Origin: Stygiolobus sp037389425 | Lineage (GTDB): Archaea; Thermoproteota; Thermoprotei_A; Sulfolobales; Sulfolobaceae | Length of the DNA stretch: 64,000 nucleotides | Reading direction: 5' to 3' | Assembly: GCF_037389425.1 (NCBI RefSeq) | Contig: NZ_JBBHKR010000062.1 | Location: 62,001-126,000, forward strand | The notes under the pieces: generated by a model | The model's input: the letters and a program-made list of their open reading frames with translations, nothing else | Databases searched by the model: none | Told to the model about the DNA's origin: nothing | Position numbers and translations under genes: made by a program | Shown here: piece after piece, positions 22,213-30,481 of the stretch | How the letters are laid out: every line of letters begins with the position of its first letter | How positions within the stretch are numbered: position 1 is the stretch's first letter

Positions 22213-22479
22213 AAGGGTTTACTTTCAGAGGAAAGCTGTCATATCGAAACACTAAAGCAGTTAGCTAGTACTGAACTAAGGAATGAGATAGAGAAAGTAA
22301 GTCGGGAAATGATGCAAATAGAAGAAGATATTGCTTCGTGGGGATGAGCCACGCAAGTCCAGGGTGATAAGTTATTGGAGCTTTTGGAGGCTTTATACCA
22401 CATCAACGAGGATATGAAGATTATGGAGGGCTATAATTCGGAAATTTTAAATAAGCTGGAGGAGCTAGGAATTCTCTAG
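22213..22479 (+). pseudogene. Decayed small helical-protein gene with one in-frame TGA
   Basis: A single frame of 89 codons reads LASTELRNEIEKVSREMMQI..DIASWG, then TGA (about 22346), then GDKLLELLEALYHINEDM..ILNKLEELGIL and TAG. Both halves are helical and in the same frame, so a gene of about 80 aa seems to have been broken by one substitution. There is no clear start codon at the 5' end. It resembles the short coiled-coil ORFs of conjugative plasmids. Confidence 0.45.
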
Positions 22480-22512
22480 TCCAGTACTTACATTATTTAG
22501 AGGTGAAGGACT

Positions 22513-22695
22513 ATGAGTGAGGTACTACAAACTCAAAGGAATTTAGAAGAGTTAGTATAACTGCTGAGGGTATACTTTCAGCTAGATGAAGTGCTTAGCT
22601 TCGCTACTTTTGAACTCCAAGATGACGGGATAGTTGCTGAAATTTCTCAAGTTAAGGACAGAGTTAGAAAAATGATTGAGAAGTTGATAAGCTGA
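22513..22695 (+). pseudogene. Decayed small gene with one in-frame TAA
   Basis: From ATG 22513 the frame reads MSEVLQTQRNLEELV, then TAA (22558-22560), then LLRVYFQLDEVLSFATFELQ.. to TGA 22693-22695. Apart from the single stop, the 60-residue helical protein is continuous. It lies directly after the preceding broken frame and stops 12 bp before a TAAACTGGGGAGTTTT motif. It is probably a plasmid gene inactivated after integration. Confidence 0.5.
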
Positions 22696-22706
22696 ATTTT
22701 TCTCAG

Positions 22707-22722
22707 TAAACTGGGGAGTTTT
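22707..22722. repeat. TAAACTGGGGAGTTTA motif, copy 8 (last base T)
   Basis: A near-exact copy between the broken frame at 22513-22695 and the convergent CopG-like gene. It links the DNA between the two att sites to the same plasmid family. Confidence 0.75.
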
Positions 22723-22723
22723 C

Positions 22724-22951
22724 CTATTTAACCTTCTTTTCCAACTCCTCGACCCTCCTCTTCAATTCTTGCAGTTCCTTAACTATTTCTTCCAAGCTCG
22801 TTCTATTTCCTTCCTTTTCCTTCATATAACACTCAAAAGCGTCCTTCAGCACTTCATAAACGCTTACTTTCCTTTTCTCAGCCTCATCAACTATCTTCTT
22901 CCACAACTCTTCATCTGGGAAATATACTGATTTATAGCCGGGTCTGGGCAT
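22724..22951 (-). CDS. CopG/ribbon-helix-helix DNA-binding protein
   Basis: In this 75-aa protein a short strand, YKSVYFPDEELWKKI, is followed by the helix-turn-helix pair VDEAEKRKVSVYEVLKDAFE, the ribbon-helix-helix pattern. A C-terminal coiled coil (LEEIVKELQELKRRVEELEKK) would give higher oligomers. Proteins of this kind control plasmid copy number or their own operon. Two direct repeats upstream (22968-23007) are good operator candidates. The gene ends at a TAAACTGGGGAGTTTT motif and lies between the two tRNA-Glu att copies. Confidence 0.75.
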   Translation of the reverse strand: MPRPGYKSVYFPDEELWKKIVDEAEKRKVSVYEVLKDAFECYMKEKEGNRTSLEEIVKELQELKRRVEELEKKVK

Positions 22952-22967
22952 TTTACCTCAATATACT

Positions 22968-23007
22968 TTATTGTACTTCAATATAAAAACCTTATTGTAC
23001 CGCAATG
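22968..23007. promoter_or_regulatory. Operator-like direct repeats upstream of the CopG-like gene
   Basis: TTATTGTACTTCAATA (22968-22983) and TTATTGTACCGCAATG (22992-23007) are 24 bp apart, with a third partial unit, CCTCAATATAC, at about 22957. They lie 17-56 bp upstream of ATG 22951, where an RHH autorepressor would bind. Confidence 0.55.
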
Positions 23008-23571
23008 TGTTGAGCGTATTGTATTATGCTATAATGAAGTCTTTGTCAGATTAAATTGGGCTTCGGTTGCTAATAGTGAGAGTCCTAGACTTTGTATATG
23101 ACGAACATTAATTTACATCTTGTTTTGGTCACTCATTAAACATACTGTTTGCAAGGTAAACACTCTACCGCTTATAACTGCTCTATCACAATATCCAATC
23201 TAGATAAAAACACAGCTATTTCTCTGAAACTAGTCATTGAACTACTGTTTTCCTATAAAACAGTTGTCTCGCTTATCAAGAATATTACGCATTCAGTTGT
23301 TTAAAATTTTTTAATAACCTAGTCGTACTACAAATATATTTTTAGTTATTCTTACAATTCTATGGCGAAATTTTAGTGCTACTATGTGATCATATTCCAG
23401 TTGTTATGGATATACACACCTTCGATACTGCATATCAAATTAATTAGAAGATTTGGCAGTAAATTACGTATGGACGTAGATTATGTTGGTCACTTTTCGA
23501 ATGACTTTTAAGATGAATGCTTATAAGGAGTTACGTAAATCTTATAAATATCTAGGGAGTAGTATATAAAT
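23008..23571. other. Non-coding stretch before the tRNA-Glu gene
   Basis: No gene is supported on either strand. The right end holds the presumed tRNA promoter (CTTATAAATA at about 23541-23550, about 25 bp before the tRNA). The rest may be decayed element DNA. Confidence 0.4.
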
Positions 23572-23836
<265 letters not shown>

Positions 23837-24127
23837 TCTAAGAATGTTAAGTAACGCGGGTTTAAATACTCATTCTAATAGAACGATCAGCGTGGGGTAG
23901 AAAGAAGACGGCAAAGATTCTGATTTGTGCGAAAAATTCATGGAGTTCGTGGAGTGGAAAGAAGGTGATAAAAATTCCCGACTTCTGCGAAAATTTATAA
24001 AAACGTGCTCGTCTCCGTTAAGTATCCTAATCGTCCTTGTTCAGTTACTACTTAGAAATTTGAAAATAATTAATAGCCTGTAAAAGGGTTTACATTCCCC
24101 TCTTTGAATTCACTGAAAATGAGGTGA
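23837..24127. other. Intergenic stretch with an imperfect tandem duplication
   Basis: GAAAGAAGACGGCAAAGATT..TGTGCGAAAAATT (about 23905) and GAAAGAAGGTGATAAAAATT..TCTGCGAAAATTT (about 23959) are related, 54 bp apart. A short frame spanning them has no good start. No gene is called. Confidence 0.35.
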
Positions 24128-25384
24128 TCAAGGCATGAAAAGGTAAGAGTTACCGCTCTCCACCAACTCAATTATCCATCTGAGGTTGACGGGATAGAAC
24201 TTAGTCAAGTCCACTCCAACGTTTATTTTCTTAGTTTGTCTATTCAAGAAAGGATACTCCTTAAGCTTGTTGTTATGGACGTGACCGTGAACGTTCCATT
24301 CAGCAACGTTCAACGGATAATGGGAAAGAACGAACTTACCTCTCTCGTAACTTATTTCTAAAGATTCCGGTCCTATACCCGGAGGGTCGTGATTACCTTG
24401 GATCAGTATCTTCTTCCCCTTAAGTCTCCTCAGGTAATTCTCAGGATTCGAGAAAGAGAAGTCGCCTAATACGAAAACCTTATCGTTGGGCGAAACCAAT
24501 TCGTTCCATCTCTCTATTAGGAACTCGTTCATCTCCATAACGTTTGTGAATGGGCGGGCCGAGTACTTGATGATGTTCGCGTGTCCGAAGTGGTGATCGG
24601 CTGTGAGCCAAACATTGTCCAGTTCTACCCTGCTCAAGCCGAGTTTGAGCATCCTCTTCTTATATTCGAAATACGTTGTCCTGAGTTCCTCTTTGGAAAG
24701 GGCTTCAGATCTACTCAAGATCTTTTTGGTTAAGGTGTCATATTCGTACCTTATTTTACCTTTGTGCAGTAAAGTTATCCTCATTGCGGTGCCCTTGAAG
24801 AAAAAATTGTTGAGCTTAGTTAACAGTTCCCTAGGCAGGACGTCTTCTGGGTTCTTATGGGAGCGGAAGGACAAGGCTGCGTGAAACCAGAGGTTATCAT
24901 TATACTTCTCTACATCTGGCCTCTGAACTATCACTGCCTTCAAGACCTTGTATACCTCATCCCTGAAAGATTTGAGTTCCTCAGATGGGATTATCCTCAG
25001 GGCGATAATGTATCCCCTTCCTCCTTTCTTGACCTCTACCCCGTCGTAAAAGAAGTGAAATTGATCACCATCGTAATTCTTGCTAACGTCAGCCACAGCC
25101 CGAATTATCTTATAATCTTCAACCCTCGGCTTGAAGTTATACACTAATGTGATGTGCGGTACTCTGTGTAGCTGGAACTCAGGGTAAGACCTTAATTCTC
25201 TCATTAAGGATTTTAGTTTGTACTTCTCCAAGATCGGTCTTATTTCCAAGATATAGTTATACTCTCTCCTTGATGGTTTTCTAAGGACTTCACGGGATTT
25301 TGTCTCCCTTCCTAACCCCAAGAACGTTTTAAGAAAATCCAGCAATTCCCTCAACCTCAATGAGCCGTTAAAGATTAAATCCAT
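24128..25384 (-). CDS. Fusion of a 2H (LigT-like) phosphoesterase and a calcineurin-type metallophosphoesterase
   Basis: This 418-aa protein has residues 43-215 in the pattern of the 2H superfamily, with HITL at 77-80 and HAALS at 168-172. These are the two HxTx-type catalytic motifs of 2',3'-cyclic phosphodiesterases, the second slightly degenerate. Residues 257-405 are a metallophosphoesterase with TADHHFGH (263-268), GDF (307-309), GNHD (330-333), SHYPL (His355) and HGHVH (366-370), so all metal ligands are present. Such a protein could open a cyclic phosphate and then remove the monoester. The frameshifted ADP-ribosylglycohydrolase lies 74 bp upstream on the same strand, which suggests RNA-end or ADP-ribose-phosphate metabolism (inference). 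Confidence 0.75.
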   Translation of the reverse strand: MDLIFNGSLRLRELLDFLKTFLGLGRETKSREVLRKPSRREYNYILEIRPILEKYKLKSLMRELRSYPEFQLHRVPHITLVYNFKPRVEDYKIIRAVADVSKNYDGDQFHFFYDGVEVKKGGRGYIIALRIIPSEELKSFRDEVYKVLKAVIVQRPDVEKYNDNLWFHAALSFRSHKNPEDVLPRELLTKLNNFFFKGTAMRITLLHKGKIRYEYDTLTKKILSRSEALSKEELRTTYFEYKKRMLKLGLSRVELDNVWLTADHHFGHANIIKYSARPFTNVMEMNEFLIERWNELVSPNDKVFVLGDFSFSNPENYLRRLKGKKILIQGNHDPPGIGPESLEISYERGKFVLSHYPLNVAEWNVHGHVHNNKLKEYPFLNRQTKKINVGVDLTKFYPVNLRWIIELVESGNSYLFMP

Positions 25385-25457
25385 TTCGTTCCATTTAGAT
25401 TGGTCAGAAGCCTTAGTTATTTTATGACGTTCAAAGAACTAGTTACAGATGATAGAC

Positions 25458-26634
25458 TCATGAAGTCAGGAATGTCCCAACACAATTCAGTAACTGGAAG
25501 ACTTCACCATCTTGACCATGTTTAAGAAGCTTACCCGGTAACTGCCTTATCCATTCCTCCCTAAAGGCTCGCCTACCGTATAATGCCCCAAACACAGATG
25601 CAACAATTGATGCTATCGTATCGTTATCTTTAGTAAAATTAACCGCCTCTATAATTCCTCTCTGTGGATCGTTAAGATACCTCACAAATAAGAATAGGAC
25701 ATTAGGAACAGTTTCCAGCAGGTAACCCCCAGAGCCTATAGTTTTTGAGAGTTCCTGAACACTTAGACCTCTATCCAACGCAAAGTACACTTGATCTCTT
25801 ATGAACTCGGAGGCTGGTCCCTCGTATCTAACCCTGGCTCTCTCCCTCGTCTTGTATTTCTTATCGCCTGTTAATTTGCTTATCACAAGGACGAACCTTT
25901 CGATTATCCATTTCGCATCTATACGTCCATTACTATTTATCACGTTCCAGAGCATATCAGCAAAGGCCACAGAGGAGGCTATAGCCAACGGTTCGTTATG
26001 TGTTATTAATGTGTCCAGTACAGCGTCAACCAGATAATTTTCTTCGGACTTCAAGTTCGGGATGATCACGGGCGATATTCTCATGAAGGCTCCGTTACTA
26101 GGCCTTTTCACACCAGTCTTATACCAAGGTAGTCCTCTCTCCCTGTAATTTTTTTAGGAACTCCCTAACAGTTCTGCCCATTCCAGAGATACGATGCGAC
26201 GCAAAAATCCTCGCTAACTCCCATGGAACTATCCTACCATGCTCTAATATTACCTTGACAGTATCGAAAGTTAGTTGTGTGTCATCTGATGGTAGGGGTC
26301 TTCTGTTTATATAGGAGGTAATCAGACCATACTTTTTTAATCTTTCCTCTGGACTAAGGTGTTCTACCGGATATCCTAGGCTGTCGCCGATTGCGATTCC
26401 CAAGAGCATATGTATTACCTTACCAACTTCGACCACCTTAGGCTCTGGTCTTGAGTAAAGCTCTTTCCATTCTACTGCATTTACGAGACCTTCGTCAAAA
26501 AGTGCTCTGAGGATTTCAGTGTTTGAGCAAGAAAGGTACTTTAACTCGGGGCATATGGCTCTCGTTTTACTGCAGTTTGATACATAAGGGTCATTAGGTT
26601 CACGTTCTCCTAACCCTTTGTTATTGAATGACAC
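25458..26634 (-). pseudogene. ADP-ribosylglycohydrolase, frameshifted at a 7-A run
   Basis: Two frames together make one ADP-ribosyl-[protein] hydrolase of about 390 aa. The first (26634-26119) carries GIAIGDSLGYPVE and PSDDTQLTFD, the N-terminal metal-binding motifs. The second (about 26155-25458) carries KRPSNGAFMRISP and NDTIASIVASVFGALYG, the central and C-terminal motifs. On the coding strand the break is at CTAAAAAAATTA (26149-26155). With six A instead of seven the frame would read smoothly through FLKNYRERGLPWYKTGVKRP. GTG 26634 follows a GGAGGGTGA Shine-Dalgarno. All catalytic blocks are kept, so this may be a recent mutation, recoding or a sequencing error. Confidence 0.75.
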
Positions 26635-26735
26635 CAAATCACCCTCCTAGAACAATATACTCTTTTCTTCCATGGACTGCCACAGTTTGTTAACCACTTC
26701 ACAGTATTTAATGATAAAGAAAGGTAATAATCCCT

Positions 26736-26996
26736 TTACTGCTTAGTCTTCTTATTAAGTATTAGTGGAACTAAATAGAATAGCAAAGCTATTACCGTAA
26801 ACCCTAAGGCGAAGGCTAATAGTGTAGGCATCATTGACGGGTTTCCTCCTCCGATCACTATCGGAAAAGGTCCGAGGAATATTACACCCGCAAAACTTGT
26901 ACTAGATGAAGAAACGTTAGCCGGTATTATCGCACTAGCCGTTATTAATAGAACTCCAATAATTATTAAAGTCGTTCCGATAATAAAAGCTTTCAT
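26736..26996 (-). CDS. DUF131-type small membrane protein
   Basis: From ATG 26996 (MKAFIIGTTLIIIGVLLI) this protein of about 86 aa has two hydrophobic segments and the block GVIFLGPFPIVIGGG between them. This is typical of the archaeal DUF131/TIGR00304 family, of unknown function. The open frame extends upstream to 27083 with unrelated charged sequence that overlaps the TFB promoter, so the inner start is preferred. It is divergent from the TFB gene. Confidence 0.65.
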   Translation of the reverse strand: MKAFIIGTTLIIIGVLLITASAIIPANVSSSSTSFAGVIFLGPFPIVIGGGNPSMMPTLLAFALGFTVIALLFYLVPLILNKKTKQ

Positions 26997-27123
26997 ATGA
27001 CATATTATATCAGTTGATTTTTTAACGGATTCTGTGATCTTTTTAAGATCGAAAAGTTTATAAATGTTTCTATCCTTTAACATTAAAGGGTTTTTAAATT
27101 TTTGTGTAATTGGTGGTGGTTTA

Positions 27124-28056
27124 ATGGTAGAAGAAAAGCAAGCTAATCCTCAACCTTCTTCCTCGATTTGTCCTCCTGACAAGATTATATTTGACGAGGA
27201 AAGGGGAGAGTACATCTGTACCGAAACTGGAGAGGTAATTGAAGAGAGGATAATTGATCAGGGTCCTGAATGGAGGGCTTTTACCCCAGAAGAAAAGGAG
27301 AAAAGAAGTAGGGTAGGAGGTCCTCTTAACCAAACGATACATGATATGGGTATATCTACTGTAATAGACTGGAAGGATAAAGACGCAATGGGTAGAAGCC
27401 TAGATCCTAAGAGAAGGTTAGAAGTCCTTAGATGGAGGAAGTGGCAGATAAGGGCTAGAATACAGTCATCTATAGACAGAAACCTAGCACAAGCTATGAA
27501 TGAGCTTGAAAGGATCGGGAATTTACTTAATTTGTCTAAAGCCGTAAAGGATGAGGCTGCGTTAATCTATAGGAAAGCCGTAGAGAAGGGGCTTGTCAGA
27601 GGGAGGTCTATAGAGAGCGTTGTAGCCGCTTCGATTTACGCTGCGTGTAGAAGGATGAAAATGGCGAGGACCTTAGACGAGATAGCACAGTTCACTAAGG
27701 CGAATAGGAAAGAAGTTGCGAGGTGTTACAGACTGATTCTTAGGGAGTTAGATATAGACGTCCCGGTAAGTGACCCCAAGGATTATGTAACTAGGATAGG
27801 TAACTTATTAGGACTTAGCGGTGCTACAATGAGGACTGCTGCAGAGATCATAGAAAAGGCGAAAAATATGGGGTTGACTGCAGGTAAAGACCCAGCTGGT
27901 CTTGCTGCCGCTGCTATATATATTGCTGCTTTATTAAACGACGAGAGGAGGACGCAAAAGGAGATAGCACAAGTAGCCGGGGTTACGGAGGTAACGGTTA
28001 GGAATAGGTATAAGGAGCTCACCCAAGAATTAAAGATACAGATCCCGAGTCAGTAA
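27124..28056 (+). CDS. tfb1: Transcription initiation factor B (TFB1-type)
   Basis: This 310-aa protein has an N-terminal zinc-ribbon region (SICPPDKIIFDEERGEYICT) that keeps only the first Cys of each usual pair, as I recall for Sulfolobus TFB1. It is followed by the B-finger region GPEWRAFTPEEKEKRSRVGG. Two cyclin-like repeats cover about residues 110-205 and 205-300, with AASIYAACRR and AAAAIYIAALL, ending in the DNA-recognition helix VAGVTEVTVRNRYKEL. It recruits RNA polymerase to TBP-bound promoters and reads the BRE. ATG 27124 follows a GGTGGTGG Shine-Dalgarno; the frame open to 27064 is not used. Confidence 0.93.
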   Translation: MVEEKQANPQPSSSICPPDKIIFDEERGEYICTETGEVIEERIIDQGPEWRAFTPEEKEKRSRVGGPLNQTIHDMGISTVIDWKDKDAMGRSLDPKRRLEVLRWRKWQIRARIQSSIDRNLAQAMNELERIGNLLNLSKAVKDEAALIYRKAVEKGLVRGRSIESVVAASIYAACRRMKMARTLDEIAQFTKANRKEVARCYRLILRELDIDVPVSDPKDYVTRIGNLLGLSGATMRTAAEIIEKAKNMGLTAGKDPAGLAAAAIYIAALLNDERRTQKEIAQVAGVTEVTVRNRYKELTQELKIQIPSQ

Positions 28057-28134
28057 AGGTTAATCTAATCTCTTTTCTTCTTCCCTTTTTCCTCCATCTG
28101 AGTTTTAATACTATTTTTCTTTTACTTATCTCTT

Positions 28135-28836
28135 GTGGAATGTATAAAAGTTAAGGATCTTCTTAAGCGTTATGGAGATATCGTAGTATTGAACGGAATT
28201 TCTTTTGAAGTAAAGTGCAGTGAGAAATGGGCTCTCCTCGGGCCTAACGGAGCTGGGAAGAGCACTACTCTCAAGATTCTTGCGGGGCTTATAAAACCTG
28301 ATAAGGGAGAGGTCAATATTAAGGGTCACGATCCTACTTCTTTGGACGCAAAAAGGTTAATCGGTTATTTGCCTGAGGACGCCGACCCTTTCCCAGCGTT
28401 GACTGTGGAAGATAATCTCAAGTTTATGATGGTTCTCAGGGGGATAAAAAACGAGGATAGGGCTGAGAAGTTACTTGAACTTCTGGAGCTCGATAAGTAT
28501 AGAAAATATAAAGCGGTTGAACTTTCTAGGGGGAATAGACAAAAGTTGGCTATAGCTATGGCTGTCCTCCACTCTCCTGAGATACTTTTACTGGACGAGC
28601 CTTTGAATTATCTTGATATTCCAACTCAGGACTTAGTTATCGAGCTTTTCCGGTCTTTCAGGGATTCGACCTTCGTAGTGTCGACTCACATAATGTCCGT
28701 AGCTGATAAATTAACGGATAAGGTCATGGTAATATCAAACGGTAGTATAAAGTGGATGGGGACTTTTGAGGAACTAAAGAGTATGGGAGAGTCTGTTGAA
28801 AAAGTTATAGCTAAATTGATAAAGGGGATTAGATAG
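28135..28836 (+). CDS. ABC transporter ATP-binding protein
   Basis: This 233-aa protein has Walker A GPNGAGKS near residues 36-43, signature VELSRGNRQKL near 125, Walker B ILLLDEPLNYLD near 150, and switch His in STHIM near 182. It resembles the DrrA/CcmA-type ATPases of drug or multi-substrate exporters. No permease gene is adjacent, so its membrane partner is elsewhere. The start is a GTG at 28135 directly after an AT-rich promoter, hence probably leaderless. The 3' end overlaps rpoP by 8 bp, tail to tail. Confidence 0.85.
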   Translation: MECIKVKDLLKRYGDIVVLNGISFEVKCSEKWALLGPNGAGKSTTLKILAGLIKPDKGEVNIKGHDPTSLDAKRLIGYLPEDADPFPALTVEDNLKFMMVLRGIKNEDRAEKLLELLELDKYRKYKAVELSRGNRQKLAIAMAVLHSPEILLLDEPLNYLDIPTQDLVIELFRSFRDSTFVVSTHIMSVADKLTDKVMVISNGSIKWMGTFEELKSMGESVEKVIAKLIKGIR

Positions 28837-28975
28837 CTTTCACTACTTTAACTGTAGGCTTTCTTACCATGAATATTACTTTATACCCACAATAGGGGCA
28901 CCTGACCCCAGGTAGTGCTTTAAGCTGTGCATCGTCAAATTCCTTCCAACACTTGCCACATCTATATCTTGCCAT
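28829..28975 (-). CDS. rpoP: DNA-directed RNA polymerase subunit P (Rpb12 homologue)
   Basis: This 48-aa protein reads MARYRCGKCWKEFDDAQLKA, then VRCPYCGYKVIFMVRKP. The two CxxC pairs (C6, C9, C26, C29) bind the zinc of RpoP. The length and the R-K-P end match the archaeal subunit, which sits near Rpo3 and Rpo10 in the polymerase. The gene is too short for most ORF filters. It is divergent from the aIF1 gene and overlaps the ABC ATPase end. Confidence 0.93.
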   Translation of the reverse strand: MARYRCGKCWKEFDDAQLKALPGVRCPYCGYKVIFMVRKPTVKVVKAI

Positions 28976-29061
28976 CTCCACTCTCATCTACTCCAGTAAA
29001 TATAAACCTAACTGTTAACAGAAAAGTTGAAAAAGCCGTATTAGTAATAAAGTGTTTGAGA

Positions 29062-29361
29062 ATGTCTGATCTCTGTGGCGGATTACCCCCCGAAATATGC
29101 GAACAACTAAATAGAGAAGAACAATTTATTAAAATAAAGGTCGAGAAAAGGAGATACGGAAAAGAGGTTACGATAATAGAGGGGTTGAATGGTACAGACG
29201 CGGATTTAAAGAAGATTGCTTCAGAGCTTAAGTCTAAGCTAGCAGCAGGAGGTACTGTAAAAAACGGGAAAATAGAGTTACAAGGAGACCATAGGGATAA
29301 GGTTAAGGAAATATTAACAAAAATGGGGTATTCAGAATCGAACATATTAATAATAGAGTAA
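29062..29361 (+). CDS. Translation initiation factor aIF1 (SUI1 family)
   Basis: This 99-aa protein begins MSDLCGGLPPEICEQLNREE and has the SUI1 core IKVEKRRYGKEVTIIEGL..TDADLKKIASELKSKLAAGG, then the GTVKNGKIELQGDHRDKVKE block. It acts on the small ribosomal subunit in start-codon selection. The frame is open upstream to 28927, but the family start is at ATG 29062. It is divergent from rpoP, a sensible pairing of translation and transcription genes. Confidence 0.92.
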   Translation: MSDLCGGLPPEICEQLNREEQFIKIKVEKRRYGKEVTIIEGLNGTDADLKKIASELKSKLAAGGTVKNGKIELQGDHRDKVKEILTKMGYSESNILIIE

Positions 29362-29525
29362 ATTCCTTATTTCTTATATCACTGTTGAAAGAGGTGGTAT
29401 TCATTTTAGTGTAGCTTACTTACTGTAAAAGTTGTAAAAATTATTTGTGATAAGTGAAAGTATAATTTATTACTGTTTATTAATATCGAACTTGTCTTCT
29501 GATATGAAAATAAAAGAAAAGTTTG

Positions 29526-29840
29526 TTATGGTGGTTTTACGTCAATTGCAGCTACTGGGCATACATTTACGCAAGCCATACAGAAGATACATGCTTGTTC
29601 GTTAACTGGGTCTGCCTTTTTTTCTGAAGCCGGATGCCCGGGTGTGTCAAACCATTGGAATACATTAACTGGGCATGCATTTATGCACGCACCATCAGCT
29701 ATGCATAAATCGAAGTCTACTCCGACTATTGTACCGTGGATCCCCAGTGTTTTCGGCGGTTCGACAGGTCCGTAAACCTTGTGCCCGTTGTGTTCTTCTA
29801 CTACTTGCCTTGATGTTCTGTAATTAGGATCTATGCCCAT
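29526..29840 (-). CDS. zfx: Zinc-containing dicluster ferredoxin
   Basis: The mature protein (GIDPNYRTSRQ...) is 103-104 aa. In mature numbering, His16, His19, His34 and Asp76 are present; these are the zinc ligands of Sulfolobus ferredoxin. Cys45, Cys51 and Cys55, with Asp48 in place of a fourth Cys, give a [3Fe-4S] cluster. Cys83, Cys86, Cys89 and Cys93 complete the set for the [4Fe-4S] cluster. It accepts electrons from 2-oxoacid:ferredoxin oxidoreductases. ATG 29840 is used because the known mature N-terminus begins right after it; the frame starts four codons earlier. Confidence 0.95.
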   Translation of the reverse strand: MGIDPNYRTSRQVVEEHNGHKVYGPVEPPKTLGIHGTIVGVDFDLCIADGACINACPVNVFQWFDTPGHPASEKKADPVNEQACIFCMACVNVCPVAAIDVKPP

Positions 29841-29902
29841 TCTAATCCCCAATTACTAAATGCCATTAGTTTAAAATATTTTAAACCCCAAAATATTTCG
29901 GG

Positions 29903-30481
29903 ATGCTACTTCACGTTCAGTTACAAACTCCTATAGAAGAATGGTTAAGTACTTTTAACGTTCAAAAGAACTCTATTAGTATTCTTGATATTAAACAGGA
30001 TAAAATGGACGTTAGGCTACTGATTGAGTTTAAAGGGGAACTCCCTAAAGAATTTCAAAATTCATTTACAAAAGTAGATAAAAATGTTTATTTAGGTACA
30101 GTGAGAGTAAATTCCAGAATAAGTACTATTCTTGCAAAATATACAATTATTCAGGGGTATGTTATTAATAACTCATTGGTTTGGGTTTTGGTTTTAGAAG
30201 GTTATCCTGAATTTCGGAGAGTACTGAGGGAGTTTGTTGAAAACAAAATCGACGTGAAGGTTATAAAAGTTGTGAAAGTAAGATCCAAGAGTATAGTTAC
30301 CGCAAGGCAAGAACAGATATTAAGGATAGCCCTTGAGGCAGGTTATTATGATTATCCGAGGAAGGTAACGTTGAAGAAATTGGCTGAAAAACTCAATATA
30401 AGTTTGTCCACACTTGACGAGATACTAAGAAGGGCGGAGAAGAATATAATAGAATCTTACCTGAGGGATAAGGGATTATGA
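29903..30481 (+). CDS. HTH-10 (bacterioopsin-activator-like) regulator
   Basis: The N-terminal 125 residues of this 192-aa protein are a strand-helix repeat of the ACT/RAM-like type seen in archaeal Bat-like regulators. The C-terminus is the HTH-10 domain, VTARQEQILRIALEAGYYDY, then KVTLKKLAEKLNISLSTLDE. The stop overlaps the start of the aminotransferase gene by 4 nt (ATGA), so both are one transcript. It may control the neighbouring cobalamin- or amino-acid-related gene. Confidence 0.8.
   Translation: MLLHVQLQTPIEEWLSTFNVQKNSISILDIKQDKMDVRLLIEFKGELPKEFQNSFTKVDKNVYLGTVRVNSRISTILAKYTIIQGYVINNSLVWVLVLEGYPEFRRVLREFVENKIDVKVIKVVKVRSKSIVTARQEQILRIALEAGYYDYPRKVTLKKLAEKLNISLSTLDEILRRAEKNIIESYLRDKGL

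Noticed and set aside
23900..24060. Short reading frame with repeated EGDK-like segments
   Set aside because: It has no credible start. The repetition can be explained by a duplication of non-coding DNA.
27064..27123. N-terminal extension of TFB by 20 residues
   Set aside because: The inner ATG 27124 has a good Shine-Dalgarno and matches the family start. The extension reads as promoter DNA.
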